NCBI RefSeq assembly: GCF_004793765.1
Contig: NZ_SRYM01000004.1
Coordinates: forward strand, 1-64,000
Direction of reading: 5' to 3'
DNA length: 64,000 nt
From: Parabacteroides distasonis
GTDB taxonomy: Bacteria > Bacteroidota > Bacteroidia > Bacteroidales > Tannerellaceae
The translations under genes and the position numbers were made by a program. Numbering within the stretch: the stretch's first letter is position 1; each line of letters starts with the position of its first letter. Positions 28,118-36,530 of the stretch are shown here, in pieces. The notes under the pieces are model-generated. The model worked only from the letters and a program-made list of their open reading frames with translations, searched no databases and was not told the DNA's origin.

Positions 28118-29023
28118 ATGCTGTTATTCGATATCAAACGATACGCCATAAACGACGGGCCGGGCATCCGTATCACGATCTTCATGAAAGGATGCCCGCT
28201 TGCCTGCGTATGGTGTCATAACCCAGAAGGCATATCGCTCCGGGCGGAGAAGCTGTATACGAGAAAGAAGTGCATAGGTTGCGGGTCCTGCGTGAATGCC
28301 TGCCCCGTCGGGGCGTTGACCTTGACGCAGGCGGGCATCGTCACGGATGGAGCTCTGTGCCGCACATGCGGTAGATGCGCGGAGGTTTGTCCTACCTTGG
28401 CGATGGAGATGTCCGGCCGTGAGTATTCTCTGGATGAGGTCATGTGTGAGATCGAGAAAGAAACGGTCTTTATGGATCGTTCCGAGGGAGGCGTTACCTT
28501 CTGTGGGGGAGAGCCGTTGTCGCATCCCTCGGATTTGGTTGCCCTGCTGGATCGTTGCGGAGAGTTGGGAATCCATCGTGCGGTGGATACGACCTTATTC
28601 GCCTCGCCGGATACCGTCTGGAGAGTAATGGAGCGCACGGATCTTTTTCTGGTGGATTTAAAACATATGGATTCTGGTAGCCATCGTCGTTTCACGGGTG
28701 TCCCGAACGAGCGTATCTTCTCCAACCTCCGGATGATTGCCGAAGCCGGGATGGACTTTCTAATCCGCATTCCGTTGATCGAGGGCGTCAATGCGGACGA
28801 GGAGAATATATCCCGCTCTGCCACCTTCCTAGCCTCCTTACCGTGGAAACGGAAAGTCGTCAATCTTCTCCCGTATCACGACATCGGAAAAGGCAAGCAC
28901 GATAAGCGAGGAACCCTCTACAACCCCGGGTACCTTCCGCTATTCACCCCTTCCGAAGCAGTCCTGCAAAGGTGTATCGATCAATTCGCCTCTTGTGGAA
29001 TAACTGCGTTGATCGGAGGATAA
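28118..29023 (+). CDS. Glycyl radical enzyme activase (radical SAM)
   Basis: The 301-residue protein installs the glycyl radical on the partner enzyme encoded just upstream. It has the CxxxCxxC radical SAM motif (MKGCPLACVWCHNPEG) and, unlike the short formate-lyase activase, an inserted domain with two further 4Fe-4S motifs (CIGCGSCVNACPVGAL, CRTCGRCAEVCPTLAM). This is typical of activases for dehydratase-type glycyl radical enzymes. FCGGEPLSHP is the SAM-binding GGE-type motif. It starts 3 bases after the enzyme's stop codon, so translation is probably coupled. Confidence 0.93.
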   Translation: MLLFDIKRYAINDGPGIRITIFMKGCPLACVWCHNPEGISLRAEKLYTRKKCIGCGSCVNACPVGALTLTQAGIVTDGALCRTCGRCAEVCPTLAMEMSGREYSLDEVMCEIEKETVFMDRSEGGVTFCGGEPLSHPSDLVALLDRCGELGIHRAVDTTLFASPDTVWRVMERTDLFLVDLKHMDSGSHRRFTGVPNERIFSNLRMIAEAGMDFLIRIPLIEGVNADEENISRSATFLASLPWKRKVVNLLPYHDIGKGKHDKRGTLYNPGYLPLFTPSEAVLQRCIDQFASCGITALIGG

Positions 29024-29241
29024 TAGTGCCTTCGTCCCCAAGACACCGTAATTGTCGATCCATTCCCCGGCCGGGGAGAATGTCTGCCTTAATACGGACT
29101 ATTATAAGGCGGGTACGGTAACGCTGAAGCGATCTTTTAGACATCTAATCGCTCCTTCAGCAAAGCCGTGATCAGTATACGGGCGATTATATGGCTTATT
29201 TGATCAAACGTACGGAATATTTACAGGCAACAGGGCGTTAA
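29024..29241 (+). other. Intergenic region with possible gene remnant
   Basis: A 14-bp perfect palindrome (TCCCCGGCCGGGGA, 29064-29077) is present. An open stretch of 30 codons ends at 29241 and reads GDYMAYLIKRTEYLQATGR at its end, which looks like a real protein C-terminus without its gene; the other frame upstream has TDYYKAGTVTLKRSF. I could not identify a family. Confidence 0.3.
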
Positions 29242-29256
29242 TTTGTTTTTTTTCCA

Positions 29257-29264
29257 TATATTTG
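29257..29264 (+). promoter_or_regulatory. Putative -7 element for cysQ
   Basis: TATATTTG, 30 bases before the cysQ start codon. Confidence 0.55.
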
Positions 29265-29294
29265 CTTATTAACAAAATAATAAAACGAGAAGTG

Positions 29295-30104
29295 ATGATG
29301 AGCTACGCCAATTATCTTTACATAGCGATCCGTGCCGCGGTAGACGCAGGCAAGTCGATCATGGATATTTATAACGATCCCGACTCAAACTTCGGGATAG
29401 AGAGAAAAGCAGACAACTCACCGTTGACAAAGGCCGATAAGGCGGCCCATCGATTGATAACAGACGCTTTGTCCGTTACCCCGTTTCCGGTCTTAAGCGA
29501 GGAAGGGAAGGAGATCCCGTTCAAGGAGCGCTCCAAATGGGAGACGTTGTGGATCGTGGACCCGCTGGACGGTACCAAGGAGTTTATCAAGAAAAACGGT
29601 GAGTTTACCGTGAATATAGCCTTGGTGGAGAAGGGTGTTCCTGTGCTGGGTGTCATCTATGTGCCTGTCCGGAAGGAGTTGTATTTCGCCTCCTCCTCCG
29701 TGGGGGCTTATAAGTTTATGGGAATCGATAGCAGTAGCCAGCCCTCGATGAACGAGATGAAACAGGGAGCGATACATTTACCCATGGCACTGGCGCATCA
29801 GGGAGTTGTGGTAGTAGCGTCTCGGTCTCACCAAACGGAGGAGACCACCGCTTTCATTGATAATCTCCGCAAGCAGGGAAAGCCCGTTACGTTGATCAGT
29901 AGCGGTAGCAGCCTGAAGATTTGTCTGGTTGCGGAAGGTTCGGCCGATATCTATCCCCGTTTCGCCCCGACGATGGAGTGGGATACCGCTGCCGGCCACG
30001 CCATTGCCAAGTCTGCCGGTTGCGACATATATCATATCGATGGTAAGACTCCGCTTCGCTATAACAAGGAAGATTTGCATAATCCATGGTTTATCGTGAA
30101 GTGA
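29295..30104 (+). CDS. cysQ: 3'(2'),5'-bisphosphate nucleotidase CysQ
   Basis: CysQ hydrolyses 3'-phosphoadenosine 5'-phosphate to AMP, clearing a by-product of sulfate activation. From the double ATG at 29295/29298 the protein has 269 or 268 residues; the second Met is equally possible. Inositol-monophosphatase-superfamily metal motifs are present: the early KADNSPLTKADKAAH, EEGKEIPF, WIVDPLDGTKEFIK and the C-terminal MEWDTAAGHAIAKSAGC. Other sulfate assimilation genes are not nearby. The -7 element 30 bases upstream agrees with this start. Confidence 0.92.
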   Translation: MMSYANYLYIAIRAAVDAGKSIMDIYNDPDSNFGIERKADNSPLTKADKAAHRLITDALSVTPFPVLSEEGKEIPFKERSKWETLWIVDPLDGTKEFIKKNGEFTVNIALVEKGVPVLGVIYVPVRKELYFASSSVGAYKFMGIDSSSQPSMNEMKQGAIHLPMALAHQGVVVVASRSHQTEETTAFIDNLRKQGKPVTLISSGSSLKICLVAEGSADIYPRFAPTMEWDTAAGHAIAKSAGCDIYHIDGKTPLRYNKEDLHNPWFIVK

Positions 30105-30298
30105 GGGACTACTTTCGGCTCTCTCTCATACTCCTTAGATACTCGCTCCGCTAAAGCTGTAAATATCATGGCGGTTGTACTTAGACAGATTCCAAAGGTA
30201 TGATATGGTTATTCTAAAGCGTATCTGATAAACATGAATAGACAACCATATCAGGTGAAATATAAAATCCAATGGAAAATAACTATATTTGAATCGTT

Positions 30299-30328
30299 GA
30301 AAAGGATACACTTAGTGGTATCCTTTTC
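30299..30328. terminator. Hairpin downstream of cysQ
   Basis: Perfect 11-base arms GAAAAGGATAC and GTATCCTTTTC around an 8-base loop, with T-rich sequence after. A wider 10-base inverted repeat (TGATATGGTT / AACCATATCA) lies just before it, at about 30202-30254. Confidence 0.55.
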
Positions 30329-30366
30329 TGTTATTGTCTACATTGATGCTATGGTATTGAATTCTT

Positions 30367-30558
30367 TTAGAGTTGTTTATAGTTAAACATAATTCTTCTT
30401 TCATCGTTCTTTCTGGCCCGGCAGGCGTCCTCTTTGAACGTAACGTCAAGGTTCCGGTGCGGCTGGTTCTCGATGGACCAGTGGCCGCACCCTAACATGT
30501 TGAAGTAAGCGGCTTTGGGAAAGTCCTCATCACTGATATAGTACCGTGTTGCGGTCAT
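30367..30558 (-). pseudogene. ISAs1-family transposase, C-terminal fragment
   Basis: The 63-residue frame reads RYYISDEDFPKAAYFNMLGCGHWSIENQ and then LDVTFKEDACRARKND. This is the C-terminal catalytic signature of ISAs1 transposases (YYIS, HWxIEN, LDVxFxEDxxRxR), including the last acidic residue. The N-terminal 300 or so residues are missing and the tail is truncated. The other ISAs1 fragment (3555-3821) is N-terminal and on the opposite strand. Confidence 0.85.
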
Positions 30559-30764
30559 CTGTATGTTCCCCGTTTTAAACTTTATAAATTCGAATTTCCC
30601 AATGAAAAGGTTCGCTATGGCTTTCTGAACTTTATAACTCCTTTTTATTCATCTATATTCGATGAGGAAAGAGGTATACGCCGAAAAATTGGAGGCTGAA
30701 TGCGAGGAGAAAGACCAAGAGCATCTTTTATGTCAAATCCTATCCGTATATGAGCAAGTTTCAT
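30559..30764. other. Degraded intergenic stretch behind the IS fragment
   Basis: A 38-codon open frame (30662-30778, MRKEVYAEKLEAECEEKDQE) is probably chance or a remnant. It runs into the promoter of the next gene. I see no complete gene or RNA here. Confidence 0.4.
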
Positions 30765-30772
30765 TATATTTG
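30765..30772 (+). promoter_or_regulatory. Putative -7 element for the HGSNAT-like pair
   Basis: TATATTTG, 26 bases before the ATG at 30799. This placement supports that start over upstream alternatives. Confidence 0.6.
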
Positions 30773-30798
30773 TGTTGACTTTAAATATAAGCAGATTT

Positions 30799-31917
30799 AT
30801 GGAAAAACAAAAACAACAACCTCAGCGGTTGCAATCATTGGATGCTCTTAGGGGTTTTGACATGCTCTTTATTATGGGCGGTGCTTCTTTATTTGTCGCT
30901 TTGGCGACATTGTTTCCGAATCCTTTATTTCAGGTGATAGCCGGGCAGATGGAACATGTGGAATGGAACGGGTTGGCGCATCATGACACGATCTTCCCAT
31001 TGTTTCTTTTTATTGCGGGTATCTCGTTTCCGTTCTCACTAGAGAAGCAACGAGGAAAAGGTATGACGGAAGGGGCGATTTATAAGAAGATCGTTCGTCG
31101 AGGAATTACCCTGGTTTTCTTGGGATTGGTATATAACGGGCTACTGTCGTTTGATTTTGACCACCTGCGTTGTGCGAGCGTGCTGGCGCGTATCGGGTTG
31201 GGATGGATGTTAGCGGCCTTGTTGTTTGTCCGTTTCGGTTGGAAAGTGCGTGCGGGGATAACGGCTTTTATCTTGGTTGGCTATTGGTTGGCTATGGCTT
31301 TTGTGCCTGTGCCGGATACTGGAGGAGCGGGACCGTTCACGTTCGAAGGTAACTTGGTGGGATATATTGACCGCCTGTTTCTTCCCGGACGTTTGCACGA
31401 GACTATTTTTGATCCGGAGGGTTTATTCTCCACCGTCCCCGCAATTGCCACAGCGATGCTGGGTATGTTCACCGGTGAATGGATCAAGCTGAGGAAAGAG
31501 GGGCTGACCGACCGGAAGAAAGTACTTTGTTTGGTAGGAGCGGGAACTGTGCTGTTGATCGTTGGTTTGTTATGGAGCTTGGTATTCCCGATCAATAAGA
31601 AGCTATGGACAAGCTCTTTTGTCTGTGTAGTAGGTGCTTATTCCGTTTGGATGTTTGCTTTGTTCTTCTATATTATAGATGTATTGGGGTGGCGTAAATG
31701 GACCTTGTTTTTTACCGTGATCGGCATGAATTCTATTACGATCTATTTGGCGCAGCGTTTCATCCGTTTCTCCTATACTTCCGAGGCTATATTCGGAGGG
31801 TTGGCGAAGTTGATGCCCGAAACCGCCCAGCCTTTGGTTAGCGCTATCGCATATATCGCCGTTTGTTGGGGATTCTTGTATTTTTTATATCGTCAACGTA
31901 TTTTCTTGAAAGTATAA
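30799..31917 (+). CDS. HGSNAT-like (DUF5009/DUF1624) membrane acyltransferase family protein
   Basis: The 372-residue protein has about ten membrane helices and the family opening RLQSLDALRGFDMLFIMGG. A conserved luminal or periplasmic segment, WNGLAHHDTIFPLFLFIAGISFPFS (about 56-80), contains the His/Asp region implicated in acetyl transfer in heparan-alpha-glucosaminide N-acetyltransferase. The C-terminus reads GMNSITIYLAQRFIRF and ends IFLKV. In Bacteroidota such proteins are presumed to acetylate a sugar across the membrane; substrates are unproven. A shortened paralogue follows after 8 bases. Confidence 0.85.
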   Translation: MEKQKQQPQRLQSLDALRGFDMLFIMGGASLFVALATLFPNPLFQVIAGQMEHVEWNGLAHHDTIFPLFLFIAGISFPFSLEKQRGKGMTEGAIYKKIVRRGITLVFLGLVYNGLLSFDFDHLRCASVLARIGLGWMLAALLFVRFGWKVRAGITAFILVGYWLAMAFVPVPDTGGAGPFTFEGNLVGYIDRLFLPGRLHETIFDPEGLFSTVPAIATAMLGMFTGEWIKLRKEGLTDRKKVLCLVGAGTVLLIVGLLWSLVFPINKKLWTSSFVCVVGAYSVWMFALFFYIIDVLGWRKWTLFFTVIGMNSITIYLAQRFIRFSYTSEAIFGGLAKLMPETAQPLVSAIAYIAVCWGFLYFLYRQRIFLKV

Positions 31918-31925
31918 TAAAACGG

Positions 31926-32780
31926 ATGGAGAAGAAGAAATTAAATCGGTTGGAGTCATTGGACGTACTTCGTGGCTTCAACCTTTTTTGTTTGGTGGTG
32001 TTGGAGATGGTGTTGCATCCGCTGGCCCATGCGATCGCTATGGGGTATTTGATCGCTTCTTTGTTATTCTTGCATGTAAGGATACGGGTACAGATCGGTA
32101 TAGCGGCAGTTCTTTTATTAATCTTTTGGGGAGCGATGGAGTTTATTACGGTCGGTAACTATGGGGGAGGTTCGTACGCCCCGGATAGTAATTTGGCCGA
32201 ATGGATCGACCGTACCGTATTGGGACGTTTTCGGGATGGGGCGACGGTGGAGAACGGGGAGGTGATATTCGCTACTTGGTATCGTTATACATGGATACTA
32301 AGCAGCTTGAATTTCGGGGTAACCGTGTTGACCGGGTTGTTCGCCGGATATATCCTAAAGAACAAATTATATTCCGAGCAGTTCAAGTTACGGATGTTAT
32401 TCGGAATAGGTTTGGGTATGGTTATTGCCGGATGGCTTTGGGGTATCGAGCTTCCCGTTATTAAGAAATTGTGGACCAGTTCGATGGTGTTGGTGAGCAG
32501 TGGGTACTGTCTCTTGCTTATGGGGCTGTTCTATTATTGGATCGACTATAAAGGGCATCGAAAGTATACGACTTGGCTGAAAGTGTATGGCATGAATTCA
32601 ATACTGGCTTATATGCTTACTAACGTGGTAAGTTTCAGGTGTATCGGCGAATCCTTGTTTTTCGGGGTCCAGCAATATTTAGGAAATTATTATCTAGTGT
32701 TCATTGCCATGTGTAATGTATCGGTAATTTATGTACTTTTGTATGCGTTTTATAAACATAATATTTTCCTTAAAGTATAG
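31926..32780 (+). CDS. HGSNAT-like paralogue with internal deletion
   Basis: From the ATG at 31926 the product has 284 residues and parallels the preceding protein at both ends: RLESLDVLRGFNLFCLVVLEMVLHPLAHA at the start, and VIKKLWTSSMVLVSSGYCLLL and YGMNSILAYML, ending NIFLKV, at the C-terminus. The alignment jumps after residue 36: residues 37-74 align with 132-169 of the neighbour. About 93 residues are missing, including the W-G-x-x-x-H-D-x-x-FP region thought to be catalytic. The frame is intact and codon use looks normal, so it may still make a membrane protein, but acyltransferase activity is doubtful. Confidence 0.8.
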   Translation: MEKKKLNRLESLDVLRGFNLFCLVVLEMVLHPLAHAIAMGYLIASLLFLHVRIRVQIGIAAVLLLIFWGAMEFITVGNYGGGSYAPDSNLAEWIDRTVLGRFRDGATVENGEVIFATWYRYTWILSSLNFGVTVLTGLFAGYILKNKLYSEQFKLRMLFGIGLGMVIAGWLWGIELPVIKKLWTSSMVLVSSGYCLLLMGLFYYWIDYKGHRKYTTWLKVYGMNSILAYMLTNVVSFRCIGESLFFGVQQYLGNYYLVFIAMCNVSVIYVLLYAFYKHNIFLKV

Positions 32781-32807
32781 AAACAAGAAAACTTAGATCG
32801 AAGAAAG

Positions 32808-34019
32808 ATGGAATCAATCAAACAAATATACCGGATGGGACATGGCCCTTCAAGCAGTCATACCATGGGACCGATGCGTGCGGCACAAATGTTCTTGGAA
32901 CGTAACCGAGGTGCTGTTCATTTTAACGTAACCTTATATGGTAGCCTAGCTGCTACAGGAAAAGGCCATATGACGGATGCCGCTATTCTTGAGGTATTAC
33001 AGCCGGTTGCGAAGACAAATATTACTTGGGAACCCAAGATCTTCTTGCCGTTCCATCCGAATGGGATGTTGTTCGAGTCGTATAATGAGAGTGGCGAGGA
33101 GCTGGATACGTGGACCGTATATAGTATCGGCGGGGGAACCTTGGCTAACGAGTCTTTCAATGAGTTGAGGACGGAACAAGTGTACGATATGCATACGATC
33201 AAGGAGATACAGGCTTGGTGTGAGAAGACTGGGCATTCCTATTGGGAATATGTCGAGCAGCACGAAGGCCCTTCTATCTGGGATTATCTGGCAGAGGTAT
33301 GGGATGTGATGCAGGATGCGGTTCGTCGTGGCCTGGAAGCGGAAGGTATCTTGCCGGGAGGCTTGGGGATTCGTCGTAAGGCTTCTGATTATATGATCCG
33401 TGCGAAAGGTTATGGTAGCAGTATCAAGAGCCGGGGAATGGTGTATGCCTATGCCTTGGCGGTGTCTGAGGAGAACGCATGTGGTGGAAAGATCGTGACC
33501 GCTCCGACTTGTGGTTCTTGCGGTGTAATGCCTGCGGTCCTTTATCACTTGAAAGAGACGCGTGAGTTCCGGGATTCCCGTATATTGCGTGCGTTGGCTA
33601 CAGCGGGCTTGTTTGGAAATGTGGTGCGTACGAATGCCTCCGTATCGGGGGCTGAGGTAGGTTGCCAAGGTGAGGTTGGGGTGGCTTGCGCTATGGCTGC
33701 GGGTGCTGCCAGCCAATTGTTTGGTGGTACGCCTGCCCAGATCGAGTATGCTGCCGAGATGGGATTGGAGCATCACTTGGGATTGACTTGCGATCCTGTT
33801 TGTGGTTTGGTACAAATCCCTTGTATCGAGCGGAACGCTTTTGCCGCCGCCCGTGCGCTTGACGCGAATACGTTCTCGAACTTCTCCGACGGAAAACACC
33901 GGGTCAGTTTTGATCAGGTGGTTGAGGTGATGCGCCAGACAGGTAATGATTTGCCTAGTCTTTATAAGGAGACCTCGGAAGGTGGTCTGGCGAAGAACAT
34001 GGAGACCTCGAATAATTAA
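32808..34019 (+). CDS. sdaA: L-serine ammonia-lyase, iron-sulfur-dependent, single chain
   Basis: The 403-residue enzyme deaminates L-serine to pyruvate using a 4Fe-4S cluster. The N-terminal beta domain begins IYRMGHGPSSSHTMGPMRAA, the typical S-S-H-T motif. The C-terminal alpha domain contains IVTAPTCGSCGVMPAVLYH, NASVSGAEVGCQGEVGVACAMAA and LGLTCDPVCGLVQIPCIERNA, giving the cluster-ligating cysteines. Both domains are in one chain, as in E. coli SdaA. It follows the HGSNAT pair by 27 bases and may be cotranscribed. Confidence 0.95.
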   Translation: MESIKQIYRMGHGPSSSHTMGPMRAAQMFLERNRGAVHFNVTLYGSLAATGKGHMTDAAILEVLQPVAKTNITWEPKIFLPFHPNGMLFESYNESGEELDTWTVYSIGGGTLANESFNELRTEQVYDMHTIKEIQAWCEKTGHSYWEYVEQHEGPSIWDYLAEVWDVMQDAVRRGLEAEGILPGGLGIRRKASDYMIRAKGYGSSIKSRGMVYAYALAVSEENACGGKIVTAPTCGSCGVMPAVLYHLKETREFRDSRILRALATAGLFGNVVRTNASVSGAEVGCQGEVGVACAMAAGAASQLFGGTPAQIEYAAEMGLEHHLGLTCDPVCGLVQIPCIERNAFAAARALDANTFSNFSDGKHRVSFDQVVEVMRQTGNDLPSLYKETSEGGLAKNMETSNN

Positions 34020-34057
34020 AAGATATGATTTGATTTACTAATAATAATTTACTATTG

Positions 34058-35062
34058 ATGATAAACGGAAAGAAAAGCTTGTTTTACACAGTATTGATGG
34101 CCAGTGCCTTGATGTCTTGCGGAGGCCCTAAACAGGCTCCAAATGAAGAGGTTGCGAAGAGTGGTAATCCTGTATTCGAGGGTTGGTATGCCGATCCGGA
34201 GGGAATTATTTATGGGGATACCTATTGGATTTACCCGACTACGAGTGATTTATATGAGAAGCAAACCTTCTTCGATTGCTTCTCTTCCAAGGATTTGGTG
34301 AATTGGACCAAGCATACCGCTATCTTGGATACGGCAGAGGTGAAATGGGCTAAGATCGCTATGTGGGCTCCTTCGGTAATCAACAAGGACGGTAAGTATT
34401 ATCTTTTCTTCGGTGCGAATGACGTGCATGAGGGAGAGATCGGAGGCATCGGTGTTGCCGTGAGCGATCGTCCGGAAGGGCCTTATAAAGATTTGCTGGG
34501 TAAGCCGCTGATCAACGAGATCGTGAACGGGGCGCAGCCGATCGACCAGTTTGTTTTCCACGACGCTGATAATGATGAGTATTATATGTATTACGGTGGT
34601 TGGAAGCATTGCAATATGGTACGCTTGAATAAAGATTTTACCGGACTTATACCGTTTGAGGACGGAACGATTTATAAAGAGGTAACTCCCAAGGATTATG
34701 TGGAAGGCCCGTTTATGTTTAAGAAGAATGGTAAATATTACTTCATGTGGAGTGAGGGCGGCTGGACTGGACCGGATTACAAGGTAGCTTACGCCATATC
34801 CGATTCTCCTTTTGGCCCGTTCGATCGTATCGGGGAGGTCTTGCGGCAAAATTTCGATATCGCTAACGGAGCGGGGCACCACTCAATCATGCATGTGCCG
34901 AATTCGGAAGATTACTACATTGTGTACCATCGCCGTCCAGCCGGGGTTAAGACACGTGACCACCGGGAGACTTGTATCGAGAAGATGACGTTCAGTGAGG
35001 AGGGATTGATCAATCCCGTGGAGATTACGGTTGAAGGAGTTGAGGCTCACACGATCCAATAA
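34058..35062 (+). CDS. GH43-family glycoside hydrolase, lipoprotein
   Basis: From the ATG at 34058 (a TTG directly before it is the alternative) the product has 334 residues with lipobox ALMSC (Cys21). The five-bladed beta-propeller of GH43 is evident: WYADPEGIIYGDTYWIYPT with the catalytic-base Asp, DLVNWTKH, MWAPSVINKDGKYYLFFGA with the pKa-modulating Asp region, and DYVEGPFMFKKNGKYYF with the catalytic Glu. GH43 enzymes mostly act on arabinosides or xylosides. It would face the periplasm or cell surface. It lies 38 bases behind sdaA and is followed by a strong terminator. Confidence 0.9.
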   Translation: MINGKKSLFYTVLMASALMSCGGPKQAPNEEVAKSGNPVFEGWYADPEGIIYGDTYWIYPTTSDLYEKQTFFDCFSSKDLVNWTKHTAILDTAEVKWAKIAMWAPSVINKDGKYYLFFGANDVHEGEIGGIGVAVSDRPEGPYKDLLGKPLINEIVNGAQPIDQFVFHDADNDEYYMYYGGWKHCNMVRLNKDFTGLIPFEDGTIYKEVTPKDYVEGPFMFKKNGKYYFMWSEGGWTGPDYKVAYAISDSPFGPFDRIGEVLRQNFDIANGAGHHSIMHVPNSEDYYIVYHRRPAGVKTRDHRETCIEKMTFSEEGLINPVEITVEGVEAHTIQ

Positions 35063-35129
35063 TTACTTCCGATAGAAACAGATGACGGATTCGAAGAGAA
35101 TCCTCCTTCCTCTCGAAGGAAAAAAGAAG

Positions 35130-35176
35130 AATTACATAGCAAGAAAACTTAGGTTTTATTTGCTATGTAATTTTTT
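35130..35176 (+). terminator. Intrinsic terminator after the GH43 gene
   Basis: Perfect 13-base arms AATTACATAGCAA and TTGCTATGTAATT (35130-35142 and 35160-35172), then TTTTTT reaching 35176. Confidence 0.85.
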
Positions 35177-35194
35177 ACGCTACTTTTGACATAT

Positions 35195-35713
35195 ATGTCA
35201 AACCTCGAGGGCGAGTTAAATAGGAATCCGGAACGTTTATTTCAGACCGTTCTGAAAGATCCGAACAAATACAGCTCATCCTTTGTCTTCGACGTCAGGT
35301 TGAAACATATAAAATCCGGTCCGGTCACATTGTTCGAGCAGAAGGAGGACAGCGGGGTAAGCGATGAGCTGGCGACGAGTCTGGAGCAATTGCCCGTTCA
35401 TCCGTTGATCTTGGGTTGGCTGATCTCTGCCGTGATTCGTTTGTGCGTAGGATCGGCTACGGTGGCAGCGTTGACGGCGGCAAGTGTGGTGATGCCTTTA
35501 GTTACGCAAACGGGGGCGAACCCGAACTTGATGGCTTTATCTTTGGGGTCGGGTAGCTTGATGTTCTCGCATCTCAACGATTCCGGGCTCTGGATGTTTA
35601 AGGAATATTTTAACCTGAACATAAAGGATACGATCTGTTCGTGGTCTATCATGGATACGATCGTGTCGGTCGTAGGATTGATCGGGGTAATGATCTTAAA
35701 TATGATTGTATAA
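35195..35713 (+). pseudogene. C-terminal fragment of a GntP-family gluconate-type permease, fused to an unrelated head
   Basis: From about residue 52 (DSGVSDELATSLEQLPVHPL) to the end the 172-residue frame matches the last quarter of GntP permeases: GSATVAALTAASVVMPL, SLGSGSLMFSHLNDSGLWMFKEYFNL and SIMDTIVSVVGLIGVMILN. Full-length permeases have about 440 residues. The first 51 residues (ELNRNPERLFQTVLKDPNKY, SSFVFDVRLKHIKSG) do not belong to that family and are unidentified. It is probably a chimeric remnant. Broken D-threonine-aldolase-like and dipeptidase genes lie downstream. Confidence 0.8.
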
Positions 35714-35731
35714 CAAGAGAATGATTGAGCA

Positions 35732-36253
35732 ATGAGAAAGAGATGGCTGCTTAGTATTGTTATTATGCTTTTCCCTTTCGTCGCCTCGTTTGCGGCGGAC
35801 CCAGAGGAAGGTACTTATCCAACGGTCGGGAGGCTTTTTCATATAGCGCGAAGTGTAAATAAGAACTTGGTTTGTTACGATGTGAATTTGAGGGACGGTA
35901 AGCTGGATACGCATGATCCCTTGAATGTTTATTGGGTCAATCGAGAAAAGCATCCGGGGGAAACCAATGGCTTGAGTTATATCCAGCGGAAAATGGCTTA
36001 CGGGTATAAACTGATCTCGGCAAGTGATAACGCTTGTGTATGCTCATTAACCGCTTATCCCTCCCGCCAGTTGACGATTACCAAATGTGATTCCCGCTAT
36101 GTATGCTACATAACGATCAACAACCAACAGGCGATTCTTCAGTCTCTCTACGTTAAAGCCAGCTCCAAAAATCCTTTAAGCGTTGAGTATGTAGAACTCC
36201 AAGGAATCTCTGTCGCCACGAATCAACTGGTAACGGAAAAAGTCAGGAAATAG
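35732..36253 (+). CDS. Exported protein, DUF4833-like
   Basis: The 173-residue protein has a signal peptide (MRKRWLLSIVIMLFPFVASFAAD). The mature part contains NLVCYDVNLRDGKLDTHDPLNVYWVNREK, GLSYIQRKMAYGYKL and VCYITINNQQAILQSLYV, which I associate with the DUF4833 family of small Bacteroidota secreted proteins. Function is unknown. It appears intact although it sits inside a run of broken genes; its stop codon overlaps the start of the similarity of the next remnant. Confidence 0.7.
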   Translation: MRKRWLLSIVIMLFPFVASFAADPEEGTYPTVGRLFHIARSVNKNLVCYDVNLRDGKLDTHDPLNVYWVNREKHPGETNGLSYIQRKMAYGYKLISASDNACVCSLTAYPSRQLTITKCDSRYVCYITINNQQAILQSLYVKASSKNPLSVEYVELQGISVATNQLVTEKVRK

Positions 36254-36459
36254 ACCAAGCGGAGAATGCCCGTGCGATCTCGGCTCTTTGCGAGGCCGGG
36301 AATATCACCTTGGATGTTCTTATCGATCTGAACGTGGGAATGAATCGTACCGGAATTCTCCTGGAGAGAGCGGAGGCGCTGGTGGATGAGATTCTGCCGT
36401 TGAGATCTCTGCGGAGCTATCGGTACGTTGCCAAGGTGCGGATGCGGCGTACGCCTTGA
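36247..36459 (+). pseudogene. D-threonine-aldolase / D-serine-dehydratase-like fragment
   Basis: The 70-codon frame contains EIDQAENARAISALCEAGN and LDVLIDLNVGMNRTGI. This corresponds to the alanine-racemase-like barrel of D-threonine aldolase family proteins (VDSxExA, then DxNVGMxRTGI). Both the PLP-lysine region upstream and the metal-binding C-terminal domain are missing, and the sequence goes out of frame near ILPLRSLRSYRYV. Confidence 0.75.
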
Positions 36460-36530
36460 CAGAGTGTGTGTTCCGCATTTAGCTCTTTGGAAAGACGGTG
36501 AGCTCGCCGACTCGTTCATCACCGTGAATC

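Noticed and set aside
29262-29294. N-terminal extension of cysQ
   Set aside because: It would start on the -7 element and adds residues absent from the family.
30662-30778. 38-codon frame before the HGSNAT-like pair
   Set aside because: Its end covers the likely promoter of the next gene and it resembles no protein; kept only as a note.
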